A stretch of DNA of 57,065 bases from JALYUA01 sp038239305 (GCA_038239305.1 JBBSEW010000020.1:1-57065); one strand, 5' to 3'; shown: positions 25,653 through 33,585, counted from the first letter of the stretch. A program made the numbers and translations. The notes: generated from the sequence alone by a model not told the origin.

Positions 25653-26328
25653 CGCCCGCGGAGCGGGAGTCGTCCACGCCGCGGACGGCCCGCGCGAGCT
25701 CCAGCATCACTTCGACTCGATGGCGCAGCAGAAGGACGCCTCGTCCCTCGGGATGTGGCTCTTCCTCGTCACCGAGATTCTCTTCTTCGGCGGCCTCTTC
25801 ACGGCGTACACGATCTACCGATGGATGTATTCCGCCGGCTTCGCGGATGCGAGCCGGCACATGGACGTCCGGCTCGGGACCATCAACACGGCGGTCCTGA
25901 TCTGCAGCAGTCTCACGATGGCCATGGCCGTCCACAGCGCGGCGCGCGGCCGGCGCCGGCCCCTGATGGGGTTCCTGGCCGCAACGATGGTGCTCGGCGC
26001 GGCCTTTCTCGGAATCAAAGCGCGCGAGTACGCCGAGCACATCGAGAATCATCTCTTCCCCGGCGCCGGGTTCCACTACGCGGGCCCCCATGGACGGCCG
26101 GCGGAGCTCTTCTTCTCCCTCTACTTCGCGATGACCGGCCTCCACGCGCTCCACATGATCGTCGGGTTCGGGCTGCTCACGGTCCTCCTCGTCCAGGCGC
26201 GCAAGGGCCGGTACGGAACCGGATGGAGCACGCCCGTCGAGATGACCGGGCTGTACTGGCACTTCGTCGACATCGTCTGGATCTTCCTGTTCCCCCTGCT
26301 GTACCTCATCGGAAGGCATGCGCATTGA
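25645..26328 (+). CDS. coxC: Cytochrome c oxidase subunit III
   Basis: A 227-residue, five-helix subunit III. It starts at the TTG at 25645, supported by GGAGG nine bases upstream and by overlap with the end of coxA. Family landmarks are LGMWLFLVTEILFFGGLFTA, FYFAMTGLHALHMIVG-like FSLYFAMTGLHALHMIVG, and WHFVDIVWIFLFPLLYLIG. The N-terminal 30 residues are hydrophilic. Its TGA stop codon is also the first three bases of a heptamer tandem repeat that fills the gap to the next gene. Confidence 0.94.
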   Translation: MADARGAGVVHAADGPRELQHHFDSMAQQKDASSLGMWLFLVTEILFFGGLFTAYTIYRWMYSAGFADASRHMDVRLGTINTAVLICSSLTMAMAVHSAARGRRRPLMGFLAATMVLGAAFLGIKAREYAEHIENHLFPGAGFHYAGPHGRPAELFFSLYFAMTGLHALHMIVGFGLLTVLLVQARKGRYGTGWSTPVEMTGLYWHFVDIVWIFLFPLLYLIGRHAH

Positions 26329-26374
26329 GTTGTGAGTTGTGAGTTGTGAGTTGTGAGTTGTGAATTGTGAATTG
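26326..26374. repeat. Heptamer tandem repeat (TGAGTTG) between coxC and coxD
   Basis: About seven head-to-tail copies of TGAGTTG, with TGAATTG variants at the end, start exactly at the coxC stop codon and run up to the upstream candidate start of coxD. Confidence 0.9.
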
Positions 26375-26391
26375 TGACTAGCGAAAGACCT

Positions 26392-26712
26392 ATGCCTGTG
26401 ACCGGCCAGTCCGAAACCCACGAGCACGTCGTCTCGCCCGGAAGCTACGTCGCCGTCTTCCTCGCTCTGCTCGTGCTGACGGCGACGACGACCGCCGTCG
26501 CGTTCGTCGATCTCGGCCCCTGGAACACGGTGGTGGCGCTCGTGATCGCGTTCATCAAGGCGGCGCTCGTCGTCCTGATCTTCATGCACATCCGTTGGAG
26601 CTCGCGCATGATGAAGCTCGTGATCGTCGGCGGGCTGTTCTGGCTGCTGATCCTCATGGGCCTGACGTTCTCCGACTTCGCGTCGCGAGGCTGGCTACCG
26701 ATTTACAACTAG
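26392..26712 (+). CDS. coxD: Cytochrome c oxidase subunit IV (prokaryotic COX4-like)
   Basis: A 106-residue membrane protein with three helices (YVAVFLALLVLTATTTAVAF, VVALVIAFIKAALVVLIFMH, LVIVGGLFWLLILMGLTFSD), the layout of small subunit IV/CtaF-type proteins next to coxC. I use the ATG at 26392; the in-frame GTG at 26374, inside the end of the repeat, would add six residues. Neither has a clear Shine-Dalgarno. It is the last gene of the respiratory cluster; no terminator is visible after it. Confidence 0.88.
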   Translation: MPVTGQSETHEHVVSPGSYVAVFLALLVLTATTTAVAFVDLGPWNTVVALVIAFIKAALVVLIFMHIRWSSRMMKLVIVGGLFWLLILMGLTFSDFASRGWLPIYN

Positions 26713-27232
26713 GGCGCCCGTGACGGTCGGTTGGGCGGAAGTCAGACCGGCGACGGAAGTTCGAATCTCGCGATCAATCGAACTATCGAACGATCTGGCA
26801 ATCGGACAACCCAACAACTGCACAACTGCCCGATTGCACGACTGCCCAACTGCACAAGCGCAAAGCGGAACAATTGAACTCTCGAACTCTCGAACTCTCG
26901 AACTCTCGAACAAATGTACGATTTGACTATCGAGGATTCGGGAGTGGGAGCCGAACAACGCCCATCCTCGCGATGCCTTTTCCCCTTCGGACTGCAGCCT
27001 CACGGGAGCCCGCCGCCGGCGGAGCCTCTCTCCCGAGGCCATGAGTGAGGGAGCACACCGATCTCGAACGATCGCCTCTCTGCAGCTACGACCGAACGAC
27101 GAGCGGCGGCCAGAGTCTCCCAGTTCCCGCCGAGGCCGCCGCGTGCCTCGGGAGGGAGGCGGAGCCGGCGGCGGGCGGATCGTAATCACCAAGTGTGTGA
27201 CAGCCGCGTGAGGACGCCCCGTTCCTCGTCGA
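26713..27232. repeat. Gene-free stretch with octamer repeats
   Basis: No gene is supported here. It holds a run of about four TCTCGAAC octamers (26876-26911), degenerate AACTGCAC-type repeats (26815-26855) and GC-rich sequence with no coding signal. The convergent respiratory operon and EamA gene both end at its borders. Confidence 0.6.
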
Positions 27233-28183
27233 CTAGCCGTTCGCCGCCTCCGCGCCATGCCCGGGCGCCGTGGGAGCCATCGTGGCCAGCACCACTCCGA
27301 CGAGGATCAGGGCCCCGCCTCCGAGGACGCGGAGAGGGAGTGACTCGCCGAGAAGGATCGCCCCGAGGATGACCGCGATCACCGTGTCGACCAGCGGGAT
27401 GGTGCCGATGACGGACATCGGCACGCGCGGCACCAGCCAGAACAGGGCTGCGAACGTCAGCGCCGTCCCCGGGATCGCCAGGTACAGGAGTGCGGAGATC
27501 GAGGTCGCCGTCCAGGGCAACTTCTGACCGTGCTCGAGCGGGAGCGCCAGAGCGAACAGGAAGATCGAGCCCGCGAGAGTCTGGCCCCAGACGTTCAGAG
27601 CCGGCGGTACGCGGCCCAGGGCCTTCTTGACGAAAACGTTGGAATACCCCGAGGCGATCGAGCTGCCCAGAACGAGAAGGCCGCCCGCGAAAACGGTCAC
27701 CGAGCCTCCCGAGAAGGCACGCAAGGCGGCGGGCGCCTCGATCAGGAGCACGCCCGCGAGACCGACGAGGGCGGCCACGGACGTCCGCGCGGTGAGCGGT
27801 TCGTCCGGCAGCAGCAGGTGAGCGAAGACTCCGACCCAGATCGGAAACGTACCGAAGAGGACGGCGGAGAGCCCGGACTCGATGTATCGCGCGGCGACGA
27901 AGATGGCCGCATAGGAGATGCCGATCTGCAGGAGGCCCGCCCAGGCGATCGCCCACCACTCCGCGGCGGTCGTCCGGCGGCCGGGGCCGGCGAGCATCCG
28001 TCGCGCCTGTCGCGCCGCCCACGGCGTCAGGAACACGCAGGCGAGGGCCATCCGGAACGCGGCGAAATGCAGAGGTGGGATTTCGCGAACGCCGACGCGG
28101 ATGACCAGCCACGTCGAGCCCCAGATCGCGCAGCAGAAGAGATAGACCGCGAGTGATCGCCCGCGGAGACCCGATCGTGACAT
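27233..28183 (-). CDS. EamA-family (DMT superfamily) transporter
   Basis: A 316-residue inner-membrane protein with ten helices formed by two EamA repeats: AVYLFCCAIWGSTWLVIRVG in the first half and GLLVLGSSIASGYSNVFVKK in the second, with GTIPLVDTVIAVILGAILLG near the end. Members export amino acids, metabolites or drugs; the substrate cannot be read from sequence. An AGGA element about eight bases upstream favours the ATG at 28183 over the in-frame ATG at 28192. It is divergent from msrC. Confidence 0.88.
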   Translation of the reverse strand: MSRSGLRGRSLAVYLFCCAIWGSTWLVIRVGVREIPPLHFAAFRMALACVFLTPWAARQARRMLAGPGRRTTAAEWWAIAWAGLLQIGISYAAIFVAARYIESGLSAVLFGTFPIWVGVFAHLLLPDEPLTARTSVAALVGLAGVLLIEAPAALRAFSGGSVTVFAGGLLVLGSSIASGYSNVFVKKALGRVPPALNVWGQTLAGSIFLFALALPLEHGQKLPWTATSISALLYLAIPGTALTFAALFWLVPRVPMSVIGTIPLVDTVIAVILGAILLGESLPLRVLGGGALILVGVVLATMAPTAPGHGAEAANG

Positions 28184-28251
28184 GGGGCGCATCCTAGCCT
28201 GACGCCTGGTGCGTCACCGACCCGGCGCCGCGAGGCGAATTCCGCATCGCG

Positions 28252-28257
28252 TAAAAT
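28252..28257 (+). promoter_or_regulatory. -10 element of msrC, possible leaderless start
   Basis: TAAAAT lies eight bases before the msrC ATG and there is no Shine-Dalgarno, so transcription probably begins at or next to the start codon. Confidence 0.5.
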
Positions 28258-28265
28258 CCGGCGCG

Positions 28266-28778
28266 ATGTTCACGGGCACGCTCGATCCCGCAACTTCGAA
28301 ACCGGTGCTGTACCGGGACCTCGCCGCCTCGCTCCCCGCGCTCCTGCATGGCGAGACGGACGCGCTCGCGAATCTGGCGAACGCTTCGGCCCTGCTCGCG
28401 CAGGCGCTCGACCGGATCAACTGGTGCGGCTTCTACCTGCTGCGCGGAGAGGAGCTCGTGCTCGGACCGTTCCAGGGCAAGCCTGCGTGCGTTCGCATCC
28501 CGCTCGGAAAAGGAGTCTGCGGAACGGCCGCCGCCCGGCGCGAGACGGTCGTCGTACCGGACGTCCTCGCCTTCCCCGGGCACATCGCGTGCGACGCCGC
28601 ATCGCGGTCCGAAATCGTCGTGCCGATCGTTTCGGGCGGCCGGCTCCTGGGAGTCCTCGACATCGACGCCCCCGAGCCGGACCGGTTCGACGCCGAGGAC
28701 CGGGCCGGGCTGGAACAATTCGTCGCGACCCTCCTTCCGGGGATCGCGTGGAGCACCCTGATCGGAGCGCCCGCATGA
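28266..28778 (+). CDS. msrC: Free methionine-(R)-sulfoxide reductase (GAF type)
   Basis: A 170-residue GAF-domain enzyme that reduces free methionine-R-sulfoxide in the cytoplasm with thioredoxin, protecting against oxidation. The fRMsr pattern is clear: INWCGFYLL, LGPFQGKPACVRIPLGKGVC and FPGHIACDAASRSEIVVPI, with the three redox cysteines in KPAC, GVC and IAC. The C-terminal LDIDAP fits the family. The ATG at 28266 follows a -10-like TAAAAT closely and has no Shine-Dalgarno. It overlaps the next gene by four bases, so the two are co-transcribed. Confidence 0.93.
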   Translation: MFTGTLDPATSKPVLYRDLAASLPALLHGETDALANLANASALLAQALDRINWCGFYLLRGEELVLGPFQGKPACVRIPLGKGVCGTAAARRETVVVPDVLAFPGHIACDAASRSEIVVPIVSGGRLLGVLDIDAPEPDRFDAEDRAGLEQFVATLLPGIAWSTLIGAPA

Positions 28779-29455
28779 GAATGCCGAAAGCCACCGCGGC
28801 GCGAATCACGTGGCTCGGCCACGCGGCATTCCTCATCGAGACGGCGGAAGGAACGCGGATCGCGATCGACCCCTTCGTCAGCCCGAAGTTCCCGAAGGGA
28901 TTCGACTACGGCCGGCTCGACATCATCGCCGCCACGCACGGTCACTTCGACCACTTCGGAACGGACGGCGTGGCTCTCGCGAAAAAGAGCGGCGCGACGG
29001 TCGTGTGCATCTTCGAGCTGGCCCTCTTCTGCCAGGACCGGGGCATCGAAAAGGTGTCGGGGATGAACAAGGGCGGAAGCCAGACCGTCGCGGGAGTCGA
29101 GATCCGCATGGTCCACGCCGTTCACTCCTCCGGGATGTCGGGAAAGCACGGCGACAGCAATCCCTCTTCCGATCCCTGCGGGTTCGTGATCACCCTTCCG
29201 GACGGATTCCGGATCTATCACGCCGGCGACACGGCCGTTTTCTCGGACATGTCCCTGATCGCCGAGCTGTACGAGCCGGACGTCGCCCTGCTCCCGATCG
29301 GCGACTTCTACACGATGGGACCGCGGGAAGCCGCGAAAGCCTGCGAGCTGCTGGAGGTGCCGCGGATGATCCCGATGCACTGGGGAACCTTCCCCGCCCT
29401 CGTCGAGCCCTTCGCGAGGAGATCAGCCGTCGGGGCCTCGCGACCGAAATCGTAG
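28775..29455 (+). CDS. UPF0173-type metal-dependent hydrolase with frameshifted C-terminus
   Basis: A metallo-beta-lactamase-fold protein of the UPF0173 family, 226 residues as read. Metal ligands are complete: ATHGHFDHFG (HxHxDH), HAGDTAVF and PMHWGTFP. After EPFA the frame runs into RRSAVGASRPKS and stops at 29455. The family tail is found in the next frame (ISRRGLATEIVELVPGEAY), ending at 29502. A one-base deletion near 29415-29420 would explain this; a sequencing error is equally possible. The core is intact, so the product may still work. Substrate unknown. It is coupled to msrC by an ATGA overlap. Confidence 0.82.
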   Translation: MRMPKATAARITWLGHAAFLIETAEGTRIAIDPFVSPKFPKGFDYGRLDIIAATHGHFDHFGTDGVALAKKSGATVVCIFELALFCQDRGIEKVSGMNKGGSQTVAGVEIRMVHAVHSSGMSGKHGDSNPSSDPCGFVITLPDGFRIYHAGDTAVFSDMSLIAELYEPDVALLPIGDFYTMGPREAAKACELLEVPRMIPMHWGTFPALVEPFARRSAVGASRPKS

Positions 29456-29532
29456 AGCTCGTGCCCGGGGAGGCGTACACGCCGCCTTCGCCGGGTCGGT
29501 GATCGGACACGGGCGGTCCTCCCGGCGCCGAT

Positions 29533-29895
29533 TCAGCGCGAGCTGAGCACGAAGGAGTTCCCCTCGGAATCGACGAATTTCGCGAACGTTCCCCACGGCT
29601 CTTCTTTGGGCTCGCCCTCGAAGATCACGCCGCGGGAGACGAGCTCCTCGTAGGTCTTTCGCACGTTGTCGGTCCCGAAGGCCCCGTTGAAGAACGTGCC
29701 GACGCGGTTCTCCTGCCCGTCGGGAGTGAACAGCACGACCGCGGTGTCGGCCCCCGGGATCTTGAGCTCGATCCAGCGCTGCTTGCCGAGAGGTTGATCG
29801 GTGTGGATCTTGAACCCGAGCTTGTCGCGGTAGAAGGCGAGGGCGCGTTCCTGGTCGGCCACGGGAATTCCGACGAATTTGACGAGACGGATCAT
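29533..29895 (-). CDS. VOC/glyoxalase-family protein
   Basis: A 120-residue single-domain vicinal-oxygen-chelate protein: KFVGIPVADQERALAFYRDK at the N-terminus, then RWIELKIPGADTAVVLF, FGTDNVRKTYEELVSRGVIF and FAKFVDSEGNSFVLSSR with the C-terminal metal-binding Glu/Asp region. Such proteins are glyoxalase-like lyases, dioxygenases or resistance proteins; this one cannot be narrowed further. The start at 29895 has a good Shine-Dalgarno (GAGGAGG, five bases). It is divergent from a small helix-turn-helix gene across 99 bases. Confidence 0.88.
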   Translation of the reverse strand: MIRLVKFVGIPVADQERALAFYRDKLGFKIHTDQPLGKQRWIELKIPGADTAVVLFTPDGQENRVGTFFNGAFGTDNVRKTYEELVSRGVIFEGEPKEEPWGTFAKFVDSEGNSFVLSSR

Positions 29896-29966
29896 GAAGT
29901 CCTCCTCGGCCGTGAATCTAGAGAGGCAGCCCGGTTCCTGTCCATACAAATCGACAATAGCGATTT

Positions 29967-29989
29967 TTACTATAGTCTCTGTTACTATA
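29967..29989. promoter_or_regulatory. Direct repeat TTACTATA, candidate operator
   Basis: Two exact copies of TTACTATA (29967-29974 and 29982-29989), 15 bases apart start to start, lie in an AT-rich island of the divergent VOC/HTH intergenic region. The region stands out from the GC-rich surroundings and probably also holds the promoter elements. Confidence 0.45.
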
Positions 29990-29994
29990 TTGGC

Positions 29995-30294
29995 GTGCAC
30001 AAGATTCCGCTGGATCCCTATGTGCTCGAGACCTTGATGCCGGACCTCGTCGGTCACGATCGCGCCCCGTCCGCGTTCCTGGTGTACCTCGCCATCTGGG
30101 GCCGGACTCGGGGCCGCCGAGGAACGTTCACGCCGGCGAGCCTGGCGGCGCTCGCCGAAGACACCGGGCTGTCCAAGAGCGCGGTGCAGAACGGCGTCCG
30201 CAGGCTCGCTCAGCGCAAGCTGATCTCGATCGAACGCGCGTCCGTGACGGCGACGCCCCGGTATGCCGTGATGCGGCCGTGGAAGCGAAGCTGA
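29995..30294 (+). CDS. Small helix-turn-helix regulator
   Basis: A 99-residue DNA-binding protein. A winged-helix-type motif is visible: TFTPASLAALAEDTGLSKSA followed by VQNGVRRLAQRKLISIER. The N-terminal half (DPYVLETLMPDLVGHDRAPS) is predicted helical. The GTG at 29995 gives this N-terminus but lies only three bases after a TATATT element, so a later start or a different promoter is possible. It is divergent from the VOC gene, and the direct repeat between them is a candidate site for it. Target inferred from position only. Confidence 0.75.
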   Translation: MHKIPLDPYVLETLMPDLVGHDRAPSAFLVYLAIWGRTRGRRGTFTPASLAALAEDTGLSKSAVQNGVRRLAQRKLISIERASVTATPRYAVMRPWKRS

Positions 30295-30955
30295 GAGGGA
30301 GAGGAGCTCGATGCAGGATCGGGGCGATCGATCGCGTGATCGTTGAGTCGGAATCGGGTGATCGGGTGATCGGGTGATCAATCAGGAGAATCGGGTGATC
30401 GGACGATCGGAGTGAGAGCCCGCCCCTCACCCCGCCCTCTCCCGCCGGGAGAGTGGGACGAAATCATCTCGCGATCTCATGATTTCGCGATCAATCGAAC
30501 AATCGATTCAAGGCGGAATCGGGTGATCGGACGAGCTGAAGACGAACGGAACGCTCTTCACCCCGGCCCTCTCCCGCAAGAAACTCCGCGCAAACACGCT
30601 CCACCAAAGCTCGGCTCAACCACGCGCCGCCGGCGACGCGGATCGACGAGCCCGGCGGACTCAACCGCTCGCAACGGGAGGAGTCTCCTGACCAGAGGGA
30701 AGGAGGAGCCTCCCGTTGCGGGAGCCGGAGCCAGCCTCACTGCGCTCGGTCGAGGCCGCATCCGGCCGAGCCGAGCAACAATAGCCACCCGGGAACATCC
30801 GCGCACCCGAGAGTCTCCCCGGCATCCCCAGGGACTTCGCGGCGCAGGCGACGAGGAGGCCGCACCCGGCCGAGCCGAGCAGCTATCGCCACCAAAGAAT
30901 CTCCGCGCAACGCGCTCCATCACCAGCCCGTCCAAAGCGCGCGGCGCAGGCGACG
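30295..30955. repeat. Gene-free stretch with several repeat families
   Basis: No gene is supported. It holds GATCGGGT octamers (30340-30412), a REP-like palindrome (30419-30457), an 11-bp perfect inverted repeat GCAACGGGAGG (30671-30681 with 30709-30719), and a direct repeat of about 38 bases beginning GAGGCCGCA and containing CCGGCCGAGCCGAGCA (about 30752-30790 and 30854-30893). A related phrase, CTCCGCGCAA, recurs at about 30585 and 30901. Confidence 0.6.
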
Positions 30956-32143
30956 TTACTGGAGGGGCAGCCGCCCCGCAAACCCCTCGTCGTACCCGTG
31001 GAAGAACTCGAGCGACGCCTCGGGATACTTCCAGCAGTAATAGCCGGCGCCCGAATCGAAGTCGACCAGCCAGAGACCCTTGATGACCAACCCGAGCGAC
31101 ACGATGTCCTGGGCCCAGTCGCGCACGATTCCCTCGCGCACGTCGTCGGACTCGAGCCCCGGATCGGAGAGCCGCGCGTAGCGGAGCACGGCCTCCGAAG
31201 TGATTTCCAGCACGCGCGGAAGAAGGGTCTTCGCCTCGTCGAAGCGGAAGACGCGCGCCTCCACCGGCGTGGCGGACACGAGCTCGGCTCGCTCCGACGG
31301 AAGCATCTGCTCGCGGACAATGCGGATCAGCTTCGTCACCGCGTCCACATCCTCCTCGCTGGCCGCCTCGACGTACGCTTCGAGGGCGGCGAGGGCCGCC
31401 GCGGATTGGCCCCCCTTGAGGAGGAGTAGCCCGCGTTCGCGGAGAAACGACGGATCTCCGGGCTCGAGCGCCTCCGCGCAGTCGAGGGCCGCGAGCGCTT
31501 CGTCGACGCGGTCCCGCTTCTCCCACGACCGCCGCAAGTTGAAGAGCACGCGCGTCAGGATCGCGCGCGAGGAGTCGGGCGCGAAAACCTCGGGAGGAAG
31601 CTCGACGGGCGCCCCGAAAATCGTACCCACGCGGTCCGCGAGCTCTTCCGGCGCGCAGAGCGCTCCGCCCGCGAACGGATCGAGGTAGCGTCCCGGCGGA
31701 AGATCCGGGCCGCCGACGACGAAGTGCCCGGGAAGGCCGATGCCGAAAAGCCGGACGCCCGCGCGGCGCGCCACTTCCAGGACGACGATCGAGAGTGTGA
31801 TCGGCATGCCGAGCCGCCTCGCGACAACGCGCGAAACGGAGGAGTTCTCCGGATCGTCGTAGGAGTCCTCGTCGCCACGCAGACCCTCTTCCGCGAACAG
31901 GACGCGCTGGAGGGCGCGGATGCCGGTCTCCCCCGCGGTCTTCCCCTGCGACACCCGCGCGGCGAGGCGCTCTACCTCCAGGACCGCGGAACGCACGTCC
32001 TCGGCCGGATCGATCAGCTGCGAGATCAGAAGCGACGCCTCGAAAAGATCGAGAGCGGGACCCGCAAGCGCCTGCCGGAAACGCTCGACAACGAGCCGTC
32101 GGTCGGACTCCCTGCCCCCTGTCGAGGTCGCCGTCGCACTCAT
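30956..32143 (-). CDS. SirB1-type transglutaminase-like/TPR protein fused to a DUF2203 domain
   Basis: A 395-residue cytoplasmic protein of unknown function. Residues about 15-170 are the SirB1 N-terminal domain (RRLGMPITLSIVVLEVARRA, GIGLPGHFVVGG). A TPR-like helical part follows (LDCAEALEPGDPSFLRERGL). Residues about 290-395 match DUF2203: RVFRFDEAKTLLPRVLEI, then DWAQDIVSLGLVIKGLWLVD, GYYCWKYPEASLEFFHGYDE and GFAGRLPLQ. DUF2203 usually occurs as a separate small protein, so this is a natural fusion in a single open frame. The start at 32143 follows GGGAG with seven bases of spacing. It is divergent from the M20 gene. Confidence 0.82.
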   Translation of the reverse strand: MSATATSTGGRESDRRLVVERFRQALAGPALDLFEASLLISQLIDPAEDVRSAVLEVERLAARVSQGKTAGETGIRALQRVLFAEEGLRGDEDSYDDPENSSVSRVVARRLGMPITLSIVVLEVARRAGVRLFGIGLPGHFVVGGPDLPPGRYLDPFAGGALCAPEELADRVGTIFGAPVELPPEVFAPDSSRAILTRVLFNLRRSWEKRDRVDEALAALDCAEALEPGDPSFLRERGLLLLKGGQSAAALAALEAYVEAASEEDVDAVTKLIRIVREQMLPSERAELVSATPVEARVFRFDEAKTLLPRVLEITSEAVLRYARLSDPGLESDDVREGIVRDWAQDIVSLGLVIKGLWLVDFDSGAGYYCWKYPEASLEFFHGYDEGFAGRLPLQ

Positions 32144-32263
32144 CCGCAGACTCCCAGCGGCCGGCGGCGATCCGTCGCGGCCATTTCCGAACAGCGGAAC
32201 GAGGCCGTAGAGCCACATCCCGTCTCCCGCACGCTATCGCACCGCGTGCCTTCCGTCCGCTTC

Positions 32264-32269
32264 TATAAT
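32264..32269 (+). promoter_or_regulatory. -10 element of the M20 gene, possible leaderless start
   Basis: A consensus TATAAT lies nine bases before the ATG of the M20 amidohydrolase, with no Shine-Dalgarno. The mRNA probably starts at or within a few bases of the start codon. Confidence 0.55.
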
Positions 32270-32278
32270 CGCGCCGGC

Positions 32279-33469
32279 ATGGCGTCTTCTTCCCGGAACC
32301 TCGTTCCCGACCTGCTGCGCGGCTTTCCTGCGGAGGAGGCCGACCTGCTCGTCGAGACCCGGCGCGATCTTCATCGCCATCCGGAGCTTGGCTTCGAAGA
32401 GACGCGCACGGCCGGGGTCGTCTCCTCCCGGCTCGCCGGCCTTCGGCTTCCCGTTCGGACGGGCGTGGGTCGGACCGGGGTGACCGCCGACTGGCCCGCC
32501 GGCGCGGGGGGCCGCCCGCGCATCCTGTTGCGGGCGGACATGGACGCACTGCCCCTCCAGGAGGAGACGGCCGGGCCGTATGCCTCCGAGACCCCGGGAC
32601 GGATGCATGCGTGCGGGCATGACGGCCACGTGTCGATCGCCCTGGCCCTCGCCGGACGTCTGGCCGCGACACCGGACCCCGGACCTTTTCGCCTCCTCTT
32701 CCAGCCGGCGGAGGAGGGAGCGGGAGGCGCGGAAGCCTGCGCGAAGGATGACGTCCTGGACGGGGTCGGTTCCGCGTTCGGGCTCCACCTCTGGAACCAG
32801 CTTCCCGTCGGCAAGATTGGCGTCAATCGCGGAGCCCTGATGGCGGCGGTGGACGAGTTCTCGATCGACGTCGAGGGACCCGGCGGCCACGGCGCCGCGC
32901 CGCACGAGACGTTCGACCCGATCGTCGGCGCCGCCCGGATCGTCGAGGCTCTGCAGACCATCGTCTCCCGCGAGATTTCCCCCCTCGATCCCGCGGTCGT
33001 GACCGTCGGCAGCATTCACGGCGGTTCCGCGTTCAACATCATTCCTGCCGTCGTCCGCATGACGGGAACCGCGCGCTCGTTCACGGAATCCGCAGGCCGC
33101 CTGTTGCCCGAGAAAATGGAGCGCGTCGTGCGAGGTACGGCCGAGGCCGCCGGTGTCCGCGCGCGACTGCAATACCGCCGCGTCAATCGCGCGACGGTGA
33201 ACGATCCCGCCATGGCCGATCTCGTCATCGAGACGGCGTCGCGACTGCTCGGGGAAGAAAACGTCGAAACCGACACGCGGACGCTCGGAGGAGAAGACAT
33301 GTCGGTGTTCCTCGATCGCGTGCCCGGCTGCTTCTTCTTCGTCGGGTCCGCCCTCGAGGGCGCGCATCGCCCTCACCACTCGCCGCGCTTCGACTTCGAC
33401 GAGCGCGCGCTGATGGTGGGCACGGCGGTGTTCGAGGCCGTGGCGCGGGAGGCGGGGAGGAGAGCTTGA
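32279..33469 (+). CDS. M20-family (M20D) metallo-amidohydrolase
   Basis: A 396-residue di-metal amidohydrolase of the N-acyl-amino-acid/IAA-amide hydrolase type. Landmarks are RRDLHRHPELGFEE near the N-terminus, RADMDALPLQEE, HACGHDGHV, FQPAEEGAGGAEA, the lid/dimerisation block GHGAAPHETFDPIVGAARIV, and the C-terminal HRPHHSPRFDFDERAL. All metal ligands appear present. It cleaves acyl or aminoacyl amides in the cytoplasm; the exact substrate is open (hippurate, acetyl-amino acids and similar). The next gene starts 188 bases downstream after a repeat, so co-transcription is uncertain. Confidence 0.92.
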   Translation: MASSSRNLVPDLLRGFPAEEADLLVETRRDLHRHPELGFEETRTAGVVSSRLAGLRLPVRTGVGRTGVTADWPAGAGGRPRILLRADMDALPLQEETAGPYASETPGRMHACGHDGHVSIALALAGRLAATPDPGPFRLLFQPAEEGAGGAEACAKDDVLDGVGSAFGLHLWNQLPVGKIGVNRGALMAAVDEFSIDVEGPGGHGAAPHETFDPIVGAARIVEALQTIVSREISPLDPAVVTVGSIHGGSAFNIIPAVVRMTGTARSFTESAGRLLPEKMERVVRGTAEAAGVRARLQYRRVNRATVNDPAMADLVIETASRLLGEENVETDTRTLGGEDMSVFLDRVPGCFFFVGSALEGAHRPHHSPRFDFDERALMVGTAVFEAVAREAGRRA

Positions 33470-33585
33470 GGCCCTTTCCGTTGTCAATCTTCCGTTCTCA
33501 GTTCTGAGCCCGGCTCCCAGGTTCGTCGTCCCTCACAGAAATGGCTCCATCAGGACGTGCTGACAGTTGATGGCTGACAGCTTCA

